The notes: generated by a model from the letters alone, not told the origin. Counted from the stretch's first letter, positions 38,221-50,463 are shown. The stretch is 64,000 nucleotides of DNA from Erythrocercus mccallii (GCA_013397435.1 VZRG01000446.1:434499-498498), one strand, 5' to 3'. A program made the numbers and translations.

Positions 38221-38226
38221 GACATA

Positions 38227-38277
38227 CCTATAATACAGAATATCCTATAATACAAAACGTACCAGTAATATAGAACT
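38227..38277. repeat. Degenerate 17-bp tandem repeat, three units
   Basis: Two close copies (cctataatacagaatat, cctataatacaaaacgt) are followed by a more diverged third (accagtaatatagaact). It is a short minisatellite-like array with no coding context. Confidence 0.7.
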
Positions 38278-38397
38278 AAAAGACCTGCCCAGTGTGGGAC
38301 ATTCAGACTTGCAGAGAATTTTCTGCAGCATCAAGCAGATAGGTCTAAGTACTGAGTTCATCACATCTTAATTCTGCCCAATTGAGATGGGAGGGTC

Positions 38398-38416
38398 AAA
38401 ATTAAATTAAATTAAA
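38398..38416. repeat. Short AAATT repeat
   Basis: About three to four units of a five-base AAATT motif run in tandem and end in an A run. Confidence 0.75.
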
Positions 38417-38888
38417 AAGAAATTCATACAATTCTGAACACTTGTTCTGTCTGGCAACAACATTAATAACAACATTATTTGCAGTTATCAAATATAACAA
38501 CTCCCATTGTCATTCCCATCACACTGTGGCACAGGGAGAGAATTAGTCACATTTGCCAGCAGCCCATATTGAAATCACATGGCTGATGTATAAACTTTCA
38601 ATTATGGAGGATAGAGGCTGAGGGTAGAGGAGATAATCCTTGTAAGAACTGCATCAAAGGTAGAGTATGGATGAGATTTCAGAAAGGCTAACTTAGAAGC
38701 TGTGTGATGTGTCTGTTGTTTTGGTATCAAGGTCATTCATAATGCTTAGATGTGGTTTTCACAAAGGAAGCCTTTTAAAAATATTGTCTTTATTTGTTTC
38801 TACAAATCAGCTGATTCTAGTTATAAAAATCCTATTAACTGAGTGCCACACAAATCATCAAATAATTCCCTCACTGTTCAAAGAATAA

Positions 38889-38919
38889 GACAAACAAGGC
38901 ACAAGACAAACAAGGCACC
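38889..38919. repeat. Tandem duplication of a 16-bp unit
   Basis: Two adjacent copies, gacaaacaaggcacaa and gacaaacaaggcacc, match at 15 of 15 comparable positions apart from the final bases. Such a direct, unspaced duplication usually reflects replication slippage or a recent small insertion. Confidence 0.8.
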
Positions 38920-39187
38920 CTGTTTACACCAAGCTGAGGAAACCCTGAGCTTAAGCCCAACACAAAACAACTTGAATAATTTGAGCTTTCAGTGAAAGCA
39001 AGCTAAGCATGCCTGAGTAGCTTTACATTTGCTCCCCTGCTCCAAGGCTCTTACTCAGTAGATAGTCTGGATTAGCTTATTTTCTCACTATGCACTGCAC
39101 TGACTTGTGCATACAGGTGAGTTCAAGCTACATATTTTAGGAATAATGCACTATTCTGTCCTTATGAAATCTGTCTTTAGCTATTAC

Positions 39188-39247
39188 CTATGTATGGTGC
39201 TTTCATAATGCATGTACTTGGGAGGAATTTTCATCACCACAAGCCCT
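39188..39247 (-). CDS. Weak candidate exon
   Basis: On the minus strand, a donor-like site (ATAG|GTAATA) and an acceptor with a poor pyrimidine tract bound 60 bp. The one open frame reads GLVVMKIPPKYMHYESTIH. Its phase conflicts with the better chain formed by the candidates at 39580 and 36561. It is included because the translation is not chance-like in appearance, but the acceptor is weak. Confidence 0.12.
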
Positions 39248-39579
39248 CTGCACTGACAGCTTTCAAACCTTGCATGGAGTGTTCTTCAGGGTGGCAAGAC
39301 AACCACAGAACAGCCTGCTGTCCCACCAGATCCAGGACAAGAGGAACATTTCAGGGCTTCTGAAGCTTGCTGGCAAATATCCCAAGAGCCTAACAGTGCT
39401 TCACTGCGTACAGCCACATCTGAGCAATTCTCTGGAAGGTAACAGCTCTCTTTTTCAAACATATTTATCTTTCTAAGCTAACAAGCGCTCCACCAGGGAA
39501 TCCTGTGGGGCACAGAGAACATCCACTTTCTGCAATTGATGCTCCACCAACTGTTAGAGTCAGACGTACAATTTAGTAC

Positions 39580-39606
39580 CTGAAAGGTTTTCTTGGGGGT
39601 TTCTCA
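39580..39606 (-). CDS. Candidate 27-bp micro-exon
   Basis: A very good minus-strand acceptor-like site (tttgctgttggtttccag) lies 27 bp before a donor-like site (TTCAG|GTACTA). Two frames are open. With two leading bases it reads RNPQENLS and links in phase to the candidates at 40488 (upstream) and 36561 (downstream). At this length the open frame itself carries almost no weight. The evidence is the pair of splice-like sites and the phase. Confidence 0.15.
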
Positions 39607-40487
39607 CTGGAAACCAACAGCAAAGCATGGATACCCAAGGAAAAAAAACTTGAAGCAAATAAACCTCAGATTTCTTTCCTCTCTATCTCTAGTATGGTTA
39701 ATTTGTTTTATCTGTCTAGGCAGCAGAAGTCTACAATGCACCAGAGAAGCCAGAATTGCTCATTTCTGAAACTCCACTCCTCAACGGTGCTGCATGCTGG
39801 CAAATGTGGAACGTGGAGAAACAATTAGTTTTAATGTATTTGTGAATGACAAATAGAGAAGAAATGGAACAACTCTCAGTATTTCCTCAAGTCAGTGATA
39901 GCTCAGATAAAAGACAAAGCTGAGATTTTACTCTTATTCTTTAACAATCAAGAATGGGTAGAGAATGAAACCTGCAATACTGCAGGGGATTTCAGCACAG
40001 AAGAACTGGAGGTCCCACATGGCTGCCACCGAAATGCCCTCCAGTCATTATCACCACCACCCAGATGACAACGCAGTAATTCAAAAATGCTGTGTCCAAC
40101 AATAAGCCACTTGGAAGCACAGGATTAAACACATGTCACCCTGGAGAAAGGGAAAGGTGATGACAAGAGAGCAAAAACTAGCAACTGTAAGTTTAATAAA
40201 GGAAGGCTCAGAGGCGAATTTAGCTACTGAAATAAAGAACCATATACGTGGGGTTTAAGGCAATTGAAGATTATTCCACTGCTGTTTCAATCAGTTCCAC
40301 ATGGTAGGGGTCAAAAAAATTATAAGATATTTTTATCTGCTTTTCATTGCAGAGTGGCAGTAGTTAAGTGGTGTCTGCATGTGTTACATCATCAGTTCCA
40401 CACTCCTTATTCTACTACCAACTAAGCAGAATCTGAAAGTGCAGCCAATTAAACAGAACCTAAATTCAGCAGGTTTGGATGACTTAC

Positions 40488-40570
40488 ACCACAGTTTTAA
40501 AAGAACATCCTGAAACACTCTATTATTGATATCAATTTTAAATATGTTGGGTACATCGAAGTCACAGTAG
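40488..40570 (-). CDS. Candidate internal exon, unknown protein
   Basis: The minus strand has one of the strongest splice pairs seen here. The acceptor has seven T residues before CCAG (gtaggtttttttccag) and the donor is GTAAGT, with 83 bp between. Only one frame is open across the whole interval (27 codons, one leading and one trailing base). It includes DFDVPNIFKIDINNRVFQDV. The trailing base fits the two leading bases of the micro-exon candidate at 39580. No family is recognised. A 12-bp palindrome (attgatatcaat, 40525-40536) lies inside. Confidence 0.3.
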
Positions 40571-41334
40571 CTGGAAAAAAACCTACTGATGTGCCAAGTA
40601 TTTTAAGAATTAAATAGAAAATTCTAAGAATGATTTCCAATAAATGAGTGTGATAAAATTAATCTGTATAAATTGGAAATTCTCCAGAATGAACAGTACC
40701 TAATATTACAGATTTTTAAAAAGTATAAAATAATACACTTTAACATGATTATAGTCAATAAAATGACACGGTGGACTTTCCATACAGAGCTTAGCTTCAA
40801 GGCTACACAATGATTTGATTGAGATGAGGAAATAATATGACATATATTAATGGCTGAAAATTATTTCATGCAGCGGTGCCTGAACAGTCATACGTACACA
40901 TGCATGTTCCTATTGAGGGCTTGGCAGAGGCTGCTCCTTGGCTCTGTGGTGTTAATGAGTGGAAGAGAATCTAAAATCATTACTTCTCCAGCCTGAGGAT
41001 GGCAAACATTGTAGGACTGTGAAATAACTGAGAAGGGAACAACAGATCCACATGGCTAAATAACCTCCACCAAAGAACATAGCATAGACTTCAGTACTGC
41101 CACACACACACAGAGCAACACAAACAACAGGGCACCATCCTGTGAAGCCATTGATTTTGGCAGGAACCTCATGGTCACCATGCAATTAGAGAAGCTGAGC
41201 ACACTGTGCTGGAATGGCCCTGTGCTCAAGGGAAGCTCAGAGAACTTTGGATGTGGGATGCTCAAAAAATAAATCAGCATGTGGGATTACCACTATCAAA
41301 ATTATAGCACGTTTTAATGCCAGCAACTCAACAA

Positions 41335-41600
41335 GAATATTGAAGCACTGAATCCAGTGAAACGAACCTCCAAGAGGATGATTAAAGGACCAAAAGCTCA
41401 GCTTAGAGAAAGGCTCCAGAAGCACCATCTGTTCTCCTTAATGAAGGGAGAAGGTTAATAGGACAATCTGATCACAGTTTGCAAGTACCTACGTAAGGAA
41501 CAGAAATTCGATCAAAGAGCTCTGTCCTTTAGCAAATCTGGTCTAATAAGAGGTAATACAAAACTCAGACAAACTCAGGCGCAAAGAAAGATATGTTTAT
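41335..41600 (+). mobile_element. Old CR1/L3-type LINE fragment
   Basis: The plus strand follows the block order of CR1-clade elements upstream of the 3' end: 'cctccaagaggatgattaaa', then 'gctcagcttagagaaaggct', then 'ggttaataggacaatctgatcaca', then 'caagtacct', then a 'agctctgtcctttagc' block and 'aaactcaggcgcaaagaaa'. It is heavily diverged and has no open frame. It precedes, in consensus order, the region seen at 5095-5300, but the two are separate insertions. The edges are approximate. Confidence 0.65.
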
Positions 41601-42210
41601 GATGGTTAACCAGTTAAAGCTGATGTTGACAACAGTATGGATACCTGTCAGTAAGGCTGAATGCAGGACAGTAAAAGCTATCATGAATTTTCAATTACAC
41701 ATTAAAAACATGATGGCAGGACGTTTTTTTCCCCCTACTCAGAGGCAATTTCTAGCTAAAAAAGAATTAATTCTGGGAATTTGAGCAGTCAGGGAATTTT
41801 ACAGCACAGACTTTACACAAGGAGCCCTGTGTGTCCCATGAGGCCCCTACAGCAGCAGCATCGCTCCAAGGTAGGGACTGTGATGTGCTCTAGGGACAGG
41901 CTCTGTCACTCTGGCATCTATCAGGAATTAAAGTTTTAAGACTGAAGCTTCTCTGCTGTATCATGCACTGGCCAACATTCCCACACCAAGCTGGTATTTA
42001 TCACAGTATCTCATCCCTCAGCATCTCCCACAAAATGTGACTGGGATAGAATATGCACATTCAGATGAAGCCTGAGCTCCCTGGACCTTCAGCCTAGGTC
42101 ACATCCTGCAGTACCCTGGGCCATGCAGAAGGCAATGGCTATAACAGGCAGAAAGTGAAGAATCCAATCCTTATTTAATTCCATTTTAAGATTAAATATT
42201 CATTGCTTAC

Positions 42211-42275
42211 TGTGGGCTGTTTTTAGAAGGACTGGGGGATGTGCCATTCGTTCAAATGTTCTTTGGCTCTGGAAC
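42211..42275 (-). CDS. Candidate internal exon, unknown protein
   Basis: On the minus strand, a good acceptor-like site (gatgctctgctcccgcag) and a strong donor-like site (CACA|GTAAGC) bound 65 bp. One frame alone is open (21 codons, one leading and one trailing base), reading FQSQRTFERMAHPPVLLKTA. It fits in phase after the candidate at 44756. It does not join in phase to 40488, so if both are real an exon between them has been missed. No family is recognised. Confidence 0.25.
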
Positions 42276-42432
42276 CTGCGGGAGCAGAGCATCAGCTGCA
42301 GGACCCCCAGATGCTGCTGGTTCAATAGGTTTTACTGAGAAGATCTATTATTGTAAAAACACCCCAGTCACAGGCCTGGGCAGCCTATTTAACAGTCCTT
42401 GTTAGTAACCCAGCAGGGTTAAGGAATAAGTA

Positions 42433-42625
42433 GAATTACAGAAAGGTTCAGGTACTAAGGGTCCTTAAAGATCATCTAGTTCATAGAACTTGTTCCAAGT
42501 GACAGCATCCTCTACAGCCTACTCACAACCCCATCCAGCCTGATCTTGAACACATCCATGGGTGGGGACTCCACCACCTCTCTGGTAATTTCAACTCTTC
42601 AGCATGTTTTCTTAACAAGCTCTTT
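42433..42625 (-). mobile_element. CR1 LINE 3'-end fragment
   Basis: The plus strand shows the hallmark reverse-complement CR1 3' end: 'agaattacagaaaggttcag', then 'ggtccttaaagatcatctag', then 'ccccatccagcctgatcttg', 'aacacatccatgggtgggga' and 'ccaccacctctctgg'. This is the most readily recognised avian repeat. It is truncated at the 5' side, as CR1 usually is, and diverged, so inactive. The middle of the usual consensus (the glycine-like 'ccaaccccctgccatgggca' block) is replaced by unrelated or shortened sequence. Confidence 0.92.
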
Positions 42626-42629
42626 GACT

Positions 42630-44750
42630 CCTGAGTGCAAGAGGTTTGTATCCTCAGGGCTTGCACTGCAGTGTAGTACACTCTGAGGAAGCCCTAATGA
42701 TGCATGAAGGGCTTTAGACTCCCCACCTCAAGACCCAGCTCTCACCACATGCAATGACAGCATTTGCAGCTCCAACCCTCTGGTACAAACCTATTCCTCC
42801 TCTTCTGTCTGTTACACTTAAGTACAAAAGTTTCCTGCCCTATACACGGCATTCAGGCACTGTTTTTAAGGGAAATAACTGCAGAAAAGAACCTAATACC
42901 TCAAATCAGAAGTACAAAAAGCTGCTGGTGGATTTCTAGGAATGAGGGCCTGGGTGAGAAGGAGAGAAAGTTTCGCTAGAAGCAAAAGCAGCCCATACAA
43001 CAACCAGCAGCAGGCTGGCTATGTAACCATTTATTAATTCAGTTTAAAAGAGCCACAGCCCAGGGCAGAGTAGAACTCCTCTCTGCACATAGGTGCATCA
43101 TGCAGCAGCCTTCACAGAAAGACTCTGCTGAAAAATTCCCAGCCCTGTCCCTCTGCTGAGCCTGCTGCTCCACTCCTTGCTCCTGCACGCAGCCACTGAT
43201 GTTTTGGAGGGGGCGGGAGCCCGTCCCTTTCTGGCAACTCAGGCACCTCATGTAAATTCATTGAATAAATGCAGTCATTTCTCTCAGCTGATCCATCCCC
43301 ACGTGCGCATGCTGAAGCTGTGCCAGACCCTCAATGCAGCCAACTCTCCCACAGTTCATCACTCCTGAAGGTGAAACTGTTCGTCACCCTTATCAGCATT
43401 TCCCCCTTCCCTTCTCCTCCCCAATTGCCTTTTCTGAATTTCCTGGCCCTCCTTTCTCACAGGAGCCTGACTCCACACAAGTCAAAACCAAACCCAGGCG
43501 GAGCCTTGAAAGAGACCTTGGAGAGTAAAGGACATTATAAAGTTATTTTAAGCTGAGGAAAACTGCATTTCCCCTTAGAGGCTGACTTCAGTCTCTAGAG
43601 CCCTTGAATTTTTAGACTTGAATCTCTCTCCTTGATAAGGCTCCATAGTAGCTGAGACCCACAAAGAAGTTTCCAAAGCACGAGTAGACATAAATAACTA
43701 GATACAAAACTGGAGCATCATCACTAGATGCTCACATGAGCAGTGGCTTCTGCAGTCAGTCCATGTGAGCCTTTAGTCATCTGAAACAGCACAACCCTCA
43801 GCTCTTCATGGACAAGGAACACAGTGCTGGATCAGCTGGAGCCAATTCTTTCCCTGACTATACTGGAGTAAAGACCAACCCCTAGTCCCAGCCTGACTTG
43901 AAGAAATTACTCCAATTAAAAGAGGGTCTGATGAGCAGAGCTGCAGAGTGGAGCCCACCCCACCTGCTAATGACCCCAAGCTCCATGCAGGTCAGCAACA
44001 CCTTACCACATCCCACAGGGTTGGACAGAAAATGAAAACTCCTTCCTGCAAGGGATGCTTTTCACCTCTGCGTGCTGCTGTGAGCAGAACCCTCCACACT
44101 AACCATGGACATCCAGGGCTTACAGGGGCTGTTTTGCCTTGTGCAGTATAATGACAAGCTGAAAACACATGGTTGAAACCGACTTCAGAATTCACAGACT
44201 CAAAGCTTTTATCCAGCTGTAGAAGCTCTATGGGCTTAGGTTTACATCATCTTCACTTTTAATAACTTCAGCTGCTGTAGAAGCCTTCTCAAATGAGGAA
44301 ATGAGAGTTTGGTTCTCCTATATTAAGAATCTTGGCGAGTAAATCAAGGGAGGTACTCGGAGCATGCAGTGAGAGATCTGTCAGAAAAGAAGATGGAAAA
44401 AATGTATTATTTTAAAGAACACAGAAGCAGCCAGCCAAGGAACCTTTTAATTTTTTAATTAGAGATGTTTTTCTGTCTTTTTTGCATTTGGGGAGGGAGT
44501 GATAGAGACTTTTCCAGATTCAGTTACATAGCTCTAGCTCCATATGCACTTCTAAAGAAATTAAACATTATTTACTTTCCAGAAGTGATTGAGGATGCCT
44601 TACACTAAGACTTTGAGACTCTTCATATGGCTTTTAATTGCATTTAAAAGAGTGTGCAATCATTTATCAAATCTGTTACCTTTCAAAGCATCATAAACTT
44701 CATTTCTTCAAAGAGTCACTACAGTTCCCAACCACTAAAAAATTCCTGCC
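42630..44750. other. Non-coding stretch, possible intron
   Basis: No firm gene. A 45-bp minus-strand interval at 43736-43780 has a good acceptor-like site, a GTGAGC donor and one open frame (MTKGSHGLTAEATAH). It does not fit the phase of its neighbours, so I leave it as a note. A donor-like GTAAAT at 44579-44580 has a weak acceptor. There are no repeats. Confidence 0.4.
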
Positions 44751-44755
44751 CATAC

Positions 44756-44800
44756 CTTGCCACGTTTTCAGTGTACATTTTCACACACAGGGAAGCAATG
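44756..44800 (-). CDS. Candidate internal exon, unknown protein
   Basis: A minus-strand donor-like site (GCAAG|GTATGG) and an acceptor-like site (gggattacttctag) bound 45 bp. Only one frame stays open, with one leading and two trailing bases, reading IASLCVKMYTENVA. The trailing AG would join the leading base of the 42211-42275 candidate in phase. The short length limits confidence. Confidence 0.18.
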
Positions 44801-44804
44801 CTAG

Positions 44805-46400
44805 AAGTAATCCCACGGGGACATTCATAATACTTTTAAAAACAGGGTGCTTCAGATTTGTTCCTTAAAAAAAGGGATCTCTACATTTGGAACCTACATA
44901 AAATTCAAACCTGAGAACAGCCCAAAGTTTGGCATTACAGCTCAGATCCATTTGGTTCCCTCCCTGACTCCCTCTGCTCAAACAAGCAGTTTTTGCATCT
45001 GCTCAGCACATGCAACCTTGCCATGCTGCCAGAGCCAAGAGCCACACGCCCCTGCCAGTGGCAAGAAGCCCATCACTGGCATCTCACTCCTGGGAAAGGC
45101 ACAGCTTCGGGCCCAGCTGAGCTCCAAACTACGGGAGAACAGACAGCCAACAGCAAGAGTAGAGAAGCTCCTTGCCTTTTCTCCATGTGTCTTGTACCAG
45201 CTAAGCTGTCTGTCCCTGGATCTTTTGGAATCAAAACTAAATCAACATTTGAAAGCCTAGATCCTGAATCCACCTAAAGGTCTCCTGGGTAAACCAAGGA
45301 TGCTGCTTTAACACAGCATGTTGACACAGTAAGTTCCTGCACACATGCTGCTCTAACAGGGCATGCTATGACACACTAGAAGCCAAGCCATATTCACTTC
45401 TTAGTCTGACAGTCCCAGAGAAGCTGCTACAGTAATTGGGTTTAACCTGCACTACAAAGCATAGCACTGCATGTCTGGGAAGGACATACTGAAGCAAAGC
45501 TGTGTTTTGATCTCATTAGCCTAAGATCAGCACTACCTTCCCCCCAAGCAAAGTCATTGCCTGCTTAGCTCTCTGCAGTCCTCACCCTCTATATAATGTG
45601 GACAGCACATTATATACACTGCCTCTGCTTGTGGCTCCATCTGCATTGCTTGGGGTTCAGATGTGACACTCTTGCTTTAGCATCTGTAACTACACCATAA
45701 GTTCTTAGTGGGATTTAGGAGGCAGTAATTCAAGACAGCCAGAAATACTTGACCAGTGAGTCCAGGCTGTGAGGCTGCCACAGTGTAATTGTGTGCTGCA
45801 GCTCTATCGACACTCAAAGGAGGCAGCACATCTGCAAGGAGGAGCTGAGCCACCTGCACAGCTTTAAAACCACTTCTGCTTCAAGCTGCTTTGAATGAGC
45901 CACAGCCGCCTCTGCCTGGCCCCAGGCTGCAGGGATGAAGAGGCCTGAGCTTGCAGCTGTTCTGCAAGTTACAGGTGTATAAGCTTTTCCCATTGTTTTC
46001 TATGCTCCCCTATTTCATGCATTAATAAGATCAAACCACCACCTCCAGATTTCGCTCAGCTTTAGAGAGCTCGTTACTAGACATTGCAGAAACATATAAA
46101 CCATTTTTGAACTCTCTAAATATTCCCTGAAGGAGGAAAAAATTCCCTAGATGGTCACATTCAGCTCCTTTATGGACCGTAACTGCTGCTTGATCCTTTG
46201 CAGCAGGAATGCTCAGAGGGAATGACTGGAACCGGGACTGAAAGCACCAGGTATCAGACACAGCCACACAAAAGGGACAGTGCCTGTAAAGCATTTGCAG
46301 TTTAAGGGGTAAATAAAAATCCCTGACTGCACATCAAAAGCATGGTAAAGGAAAAAAACTTGATCAAGGTGTAAGAGCAAGTAAGTGGACAGGCAAGACT
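44805..46400. other. Non-coding stretch apart from a hairpin
   Basis: No gene was recognised. A 137-codon plus-strand frame (44847-45260) has chance-like, Ser/Leu/Pro-rich composition. A hairpin at 45590-45616 is listed separately. Confidence 0.5.
45590..45616. repeat. Perfect 11-bp hairpin, 5-nt loop
   Basis: The arms tatataatgtg and cacattatata match perfectly around the loop gacag. By simple base-count reasoning, an 11-bp perfect stem with so short a loop is not expected by chance in most 64-kb windows, although the AT-rich arms raise the odds. It is too short for a microRNA precursor. It could be cruciform-prone DNA or the remnant of a small palindromic insertion. Confidence 0.85.
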
Positions 46401-46405
46401 ATTAC

Positions 46406-46504
46406 CAGTATGTCCTGAAATCCTTCCAGCAGCTTTTCTCCTTCCCTGCCCAGTTGCCAACCTGCTGAACTTGACCCTTGGCTGTAACGTCTTTGTAGAC
46501 CTAT
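46406..46504 (-). CDS. Candidate internal exon, unknown protein
   Basis: The minus-strand interval of exactly 99 bp ends at a donor-like site (ACTG|GTAATA) and begins after an AAG acceptor with a moderate pyrimidine tract. The frame in phase zero is open for 33 codons. It ends in a helix-like charged segment, GREGEKLLEGFQDIL, following a Ser-rich part. All three frames are open in the second half, because the plus strand there is pyrimidine-rich, which lowers the weight of the open frame. An alternative acceptor (gttacag) lies 36 bp further in. No family is recognised. Confidence 0.2.
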
Positions 46505-46509
46505 CTTAT

Positions 46510-49500
46510 TGATGCAGAAATGTTAACAGTAAGTGGAGCTGCACCACAGCTGCAGTCATCATCAGTTATTCTTCTCAGCAGCCACAGGATGATTTGTCAC
46601 TTCTGCATCAACATTCATTTTGGGTGCTCAGCTCCACAAACAGTCCAAACAGTAGTCATTCATTCACCATTTGATCCAAAAATAGACTTGGGTTGGCAAG
46701 AAACAGGTCACCAGGAAAATGTAATTCAGCAGACAGAATCAGCAGCTATCACTACCCCCGGCAAACCAAAGTCACCCTGGCAACTTCAAATCAATGAATG
46801 GCACAAGAATAACCAGCCCAGTCCCTGATGCCAACTTGCTCATCATGAATACCCTTCCATTCATTTTCCCAAGTGCATTGTTGACACCCGACTCAAAGTT
46901 ATTGTCCAGATCTCAAGTATAGACAGAATAGTTATTTTCTAGCACAGCTCAGAAGGTCCAACTTTTTGTTTCTGCTTCCAAGTCCCGTTATTTCTCACAC
47001 CCTCACAATGTCTGTGCTAGATCAATTGAATGCTGTTGGAGCTGCACCCTCAGTTCTGAAGAGTTGATAGAGAGATAAGCTTTGAATTGCTTGTGGAACT
47101 TTATAAATACTAGAGGCAACTTAGAAAAAAGCCAAAAATCAATTTTTTGCAATGTATCTCTAAAGCTAATTTGCTATCAAAGTTCAGGTAACATTTGCCA
47201 TCACTACTTCCTATCAGTGGCATAGACATAAACAGCTGCTGTTGTAGTTACCTAAGCATGGCTATTTTTGTACATGTGTGTAGACACAAAAATGCAGAGT
47301 GTGTATGTTCTTGCTCATAGTCATTGGCCAAATAGAGCTGCTGTTTGGTACTACCAGAGAAATCCCTAATGCAAGAGGACAAAACTGCAGACCTGGAACA
47401 ATTCAGGGTACTATCCAACAGTACTGAAGTAGCTCAGTGTACTTCTGGTGCATTTCTGACATTTGATACAGACAACATCTGGAACTGCTGGCTCCCAAGA
47501 GTTCCTAGGGAAAAAAAGTGCTCCCAGCTGGCTCTCAAAGAAGTTTTTTGGTCATAAATGCATTTTAATTGAAGCTTAATTAGAAGAAGCAATGTTAATT
47601 AAATTTACTTGAGGAAAAGGTTTCTCAGGTCCAGGTTAGACATAGAGACTAGTACTCTGAACAGATGGGCTATCCAGGTATCCAGACCATTTCATTCTGG
47701 GTAAATAAGGAGTAGGAAAGCACCTATTACCAAGAAAAAGCAGCAGAAAAAAAATACTCAATTTAATCTGCCAGTAACATAACCTGCAGCAGTTGCTGTA
47801 TATGCAGTTGCACAAAGGCAAGATAATTCCCAAGATCTTAACTTGGATTTACCAGACAAGAGACCAGCATTTGATTCCCTGTTCACCAAACACTGAAGGA
47901 GCCAGAAAACTAAGAACTGTTTCTGTGAGGCATATTGCTCTTGCAAGGCTGCATCTTGCACGGCTGTGCTAGCCAGAGGCCCCACTGAGAGGGCGACTTT
48001 GGAGAACTGGCTCCCTGATCTGGCCCAGTCCTCCAACACTGCAGCTACTGGCACGAAAATCCTCCTCCCAGGCTGCTCTGGAGAAAGCAGAGATTTATGC
48101 TTGTCATGTCCACAAAAAATGTGTGATGGCTCTGTGCTTAGATGTAGAACATCAATAGCTATATTAAGAACATATAATAAGAATTATGAAGTATGAAGCA
48201 TTTCCCAAACAGCCTCTATTGTTCAGGCACTAATCTCAACCCAGAATTTTACTAGGTATTAATTGCTATTTTCTTTTTCATTCTCACAACACCTGCAGGT
48301 GATAACTGTCAGATTAATATTAAATGTTTTGTTTAGAAGTGTCTGATTATTACTAGAGCGTAATTTCAACATCCCTTTGTTCTGTGCACTAGGAAGATAC
48401 CAGTGTTTTTATGTGCCTGCTGTGTCAACAAAGACATCTGGGGACCATTATAAGTGCCCTCTACAGCAGGCACCATCCCGAAGTTCAGAACATTTCATAA
48501 GCTAAGCCTTAAGGCATCCACCTCCCTTTCACAGATGGACACACTGAGGTTGCAACTTGCCAGTGGACAATGTTACTTCTATTTCTGCTTCTGGCTCCAG
48601 CTTACAGAGCATCCTGGCACAGGTCCCTGCACCAAGCACCTCCCTGGTGTGGGCAGAACTTCTCCACGTGCTTCCATAAGCTTGCACCAGGTCTGCTCCT
48701 AATTTAACAAAGACACAGGATCAGCACATCAGCAAAGAAGTACAGCTTTGGCAGCTCACACAGACTTCTCTAAGAGGCTGGCAACCTTCAGGGCTTCTCC
48801 TGGAAGCCTGAAGTTCAGGGCTGCAATTGTGCTTCAAAGAGGGAAGTTTAAATTGCAGCCTATAGGAAATGCATGTGTATCTATACAGAAATGCAGCAGA
48901 ATGAATCCTCTTGAATTAGTTTTAAGCTTTTTTAAAAACACTCCTCCCACTTTTCCCCATGTTAACTAGCCCAGAAACACTGCCAGGACCAAGTTAGAGC
49001 TATGAGACTTTTATCAACAACCATTCTTCCAATAACTAAGTGAAAAGCTGTATGGAACCCTGCTGTTACCACAGAAAGGCACTTACCCCATCTCAAAGCT
49101 TATTATATGCTCATGAGCTTATACCCAGATTTCCTTCTCTGCTACAAGCAAGCTGTTTAAAGGGTTTCTGACTTAAAATGGAAAATGTCTTTTTTAAAGC
49201 TTAAAAGTCACAACAGAATGCTCCACACACCCAGCATGTCAATCCAACACACACAGAGCAAGACAACCATAATGCAGTATCTTCTTAGGCAGCTTCATAA
49301 CACCTTCCTGCCTCAGGAGAGCCTTCTTTCACTGCCTGTTTTCCCCTCCTGCCTGGCATATCTTCTATAAGCCTCTCAAGCATTATCTCAGCATTGTTGC
49401 TTCATCCTGGTGCACCAGGATACTGCTGGAGGTGTTCAAGGGTTTTAGCATCCCCAGAGGTGTGCACAACTAACCTGTAGCTTGCAGCATTCCTTCTCCC

Positions 49501-50460
49501 AGGCAGACAGATGTTGAGTTCAGCTGAAGCTATTAGGGAAGACAAACCAGGTTTCCATGGTTATGGGAGCCTGAGCTACTCATCTCAGGGAAAAATGCAA
49601 TGCACGAACCATGGTTAGGGAGCAGCAGAAACAAGGCCAGACTTCTGGGCAGCTGTGTAGAACAGCTCCTTGATGTTTTACATGCAGGCACCAGCACAAA
49701 AAACCAACCAAACAACTTTCTTGACAGCCTGGAGATCTGCCTGCTTAGACAGCCACAGTGTCATACATGTTCCACTGCACTTGTGCTGTAACCATATCTG
49801 CAGTACAGATGGGCAGAGCTGTGTCTCTGCCCTTGTTCACCTGGGAGAGCCTTACTACCCACCCTCTGACTAAAGGGGGTCCACATTGCAGGATGAGGCA
49901 TTTATTTATTACCAGAGAGAGTAAACTGCCAATAGATCTGAGCTGTTAGTCTCATAGGTGAGATGAAGCAGGTGCAGGCTGCTCTCCGGGGCACGAATAA
50001 AAAGCTTGCACGTGAAAACCCTGTGAAGGCGAACTCTGCAGGTGTGAACTTGCAAATCTGTCCCATTAAATTAGAAGGTTTTGGCTCAGTGTGCTGCAAA
50101 AATACACACAGAAATCCACAGACGTCTCCCTCCCCTTCTCTGAGCAAAGCATAACACACTTTCCTTCATGCTGTCCCAAAAGTAAAATGGTTTACGATCA
50201 AAAGCCCAAGCTGCTTCAAACTGAAATACTGATGAGGCTGAGGATGCTGATACAACGTGGAAGTGACAACTGCAGAGCCCCAGCAAATTTCTGAGGCAGT
50301 GACTCTCCAGGGCAGGGAACATCACATTCTCAATCCCATTTATGGTGCTAGAATAGCATCACAGCTATGTTAATTCCCAAGCAAGGAAATTATTCTTTCA
50401 GAGCAGAATAAAATAGATTTCAGGGTTATTTTGGGAGTTCAGACCAGGGAATCAGTTTAT
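46510..50460. other. Non-coding stretch with a MIR-like remnant
   Basis: No gene was called. A strong minus-strand donor-like site (GGG|GTAAGTG near 49085) is followed upstream by sequence closed in all three frames, so it is not used by a coding exon. The pieces at 48230-48340 and 48480-48610 are described separately. Confidence 0.45.
48260..48615 (-). mobile_element. Possible MIR/L2-like remnants
   Basis: Two blocks recall the reverse MIR arrangement. One is 'tattaattgct...cattctcacaacacctgcaggtgataa' near 48255-48310. The other is 'ctttcacagatggacacactgaggttgcaacttgccag' near 48525-48565, followed by a 'ctggctccagc' end. They are separated by about 200 bp that do not match, so they may be two insertions or one interrupted copy. 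Confidence 0.4.
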
Positions 50461-50463
50461 CAC

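Noticed and set aside
38221..38260. Donor-like ATAG|GTATGT on the minus strand
   Set aside because: Sequence immediately upstream is closed in every frame and belongs to a small tandem repeat.
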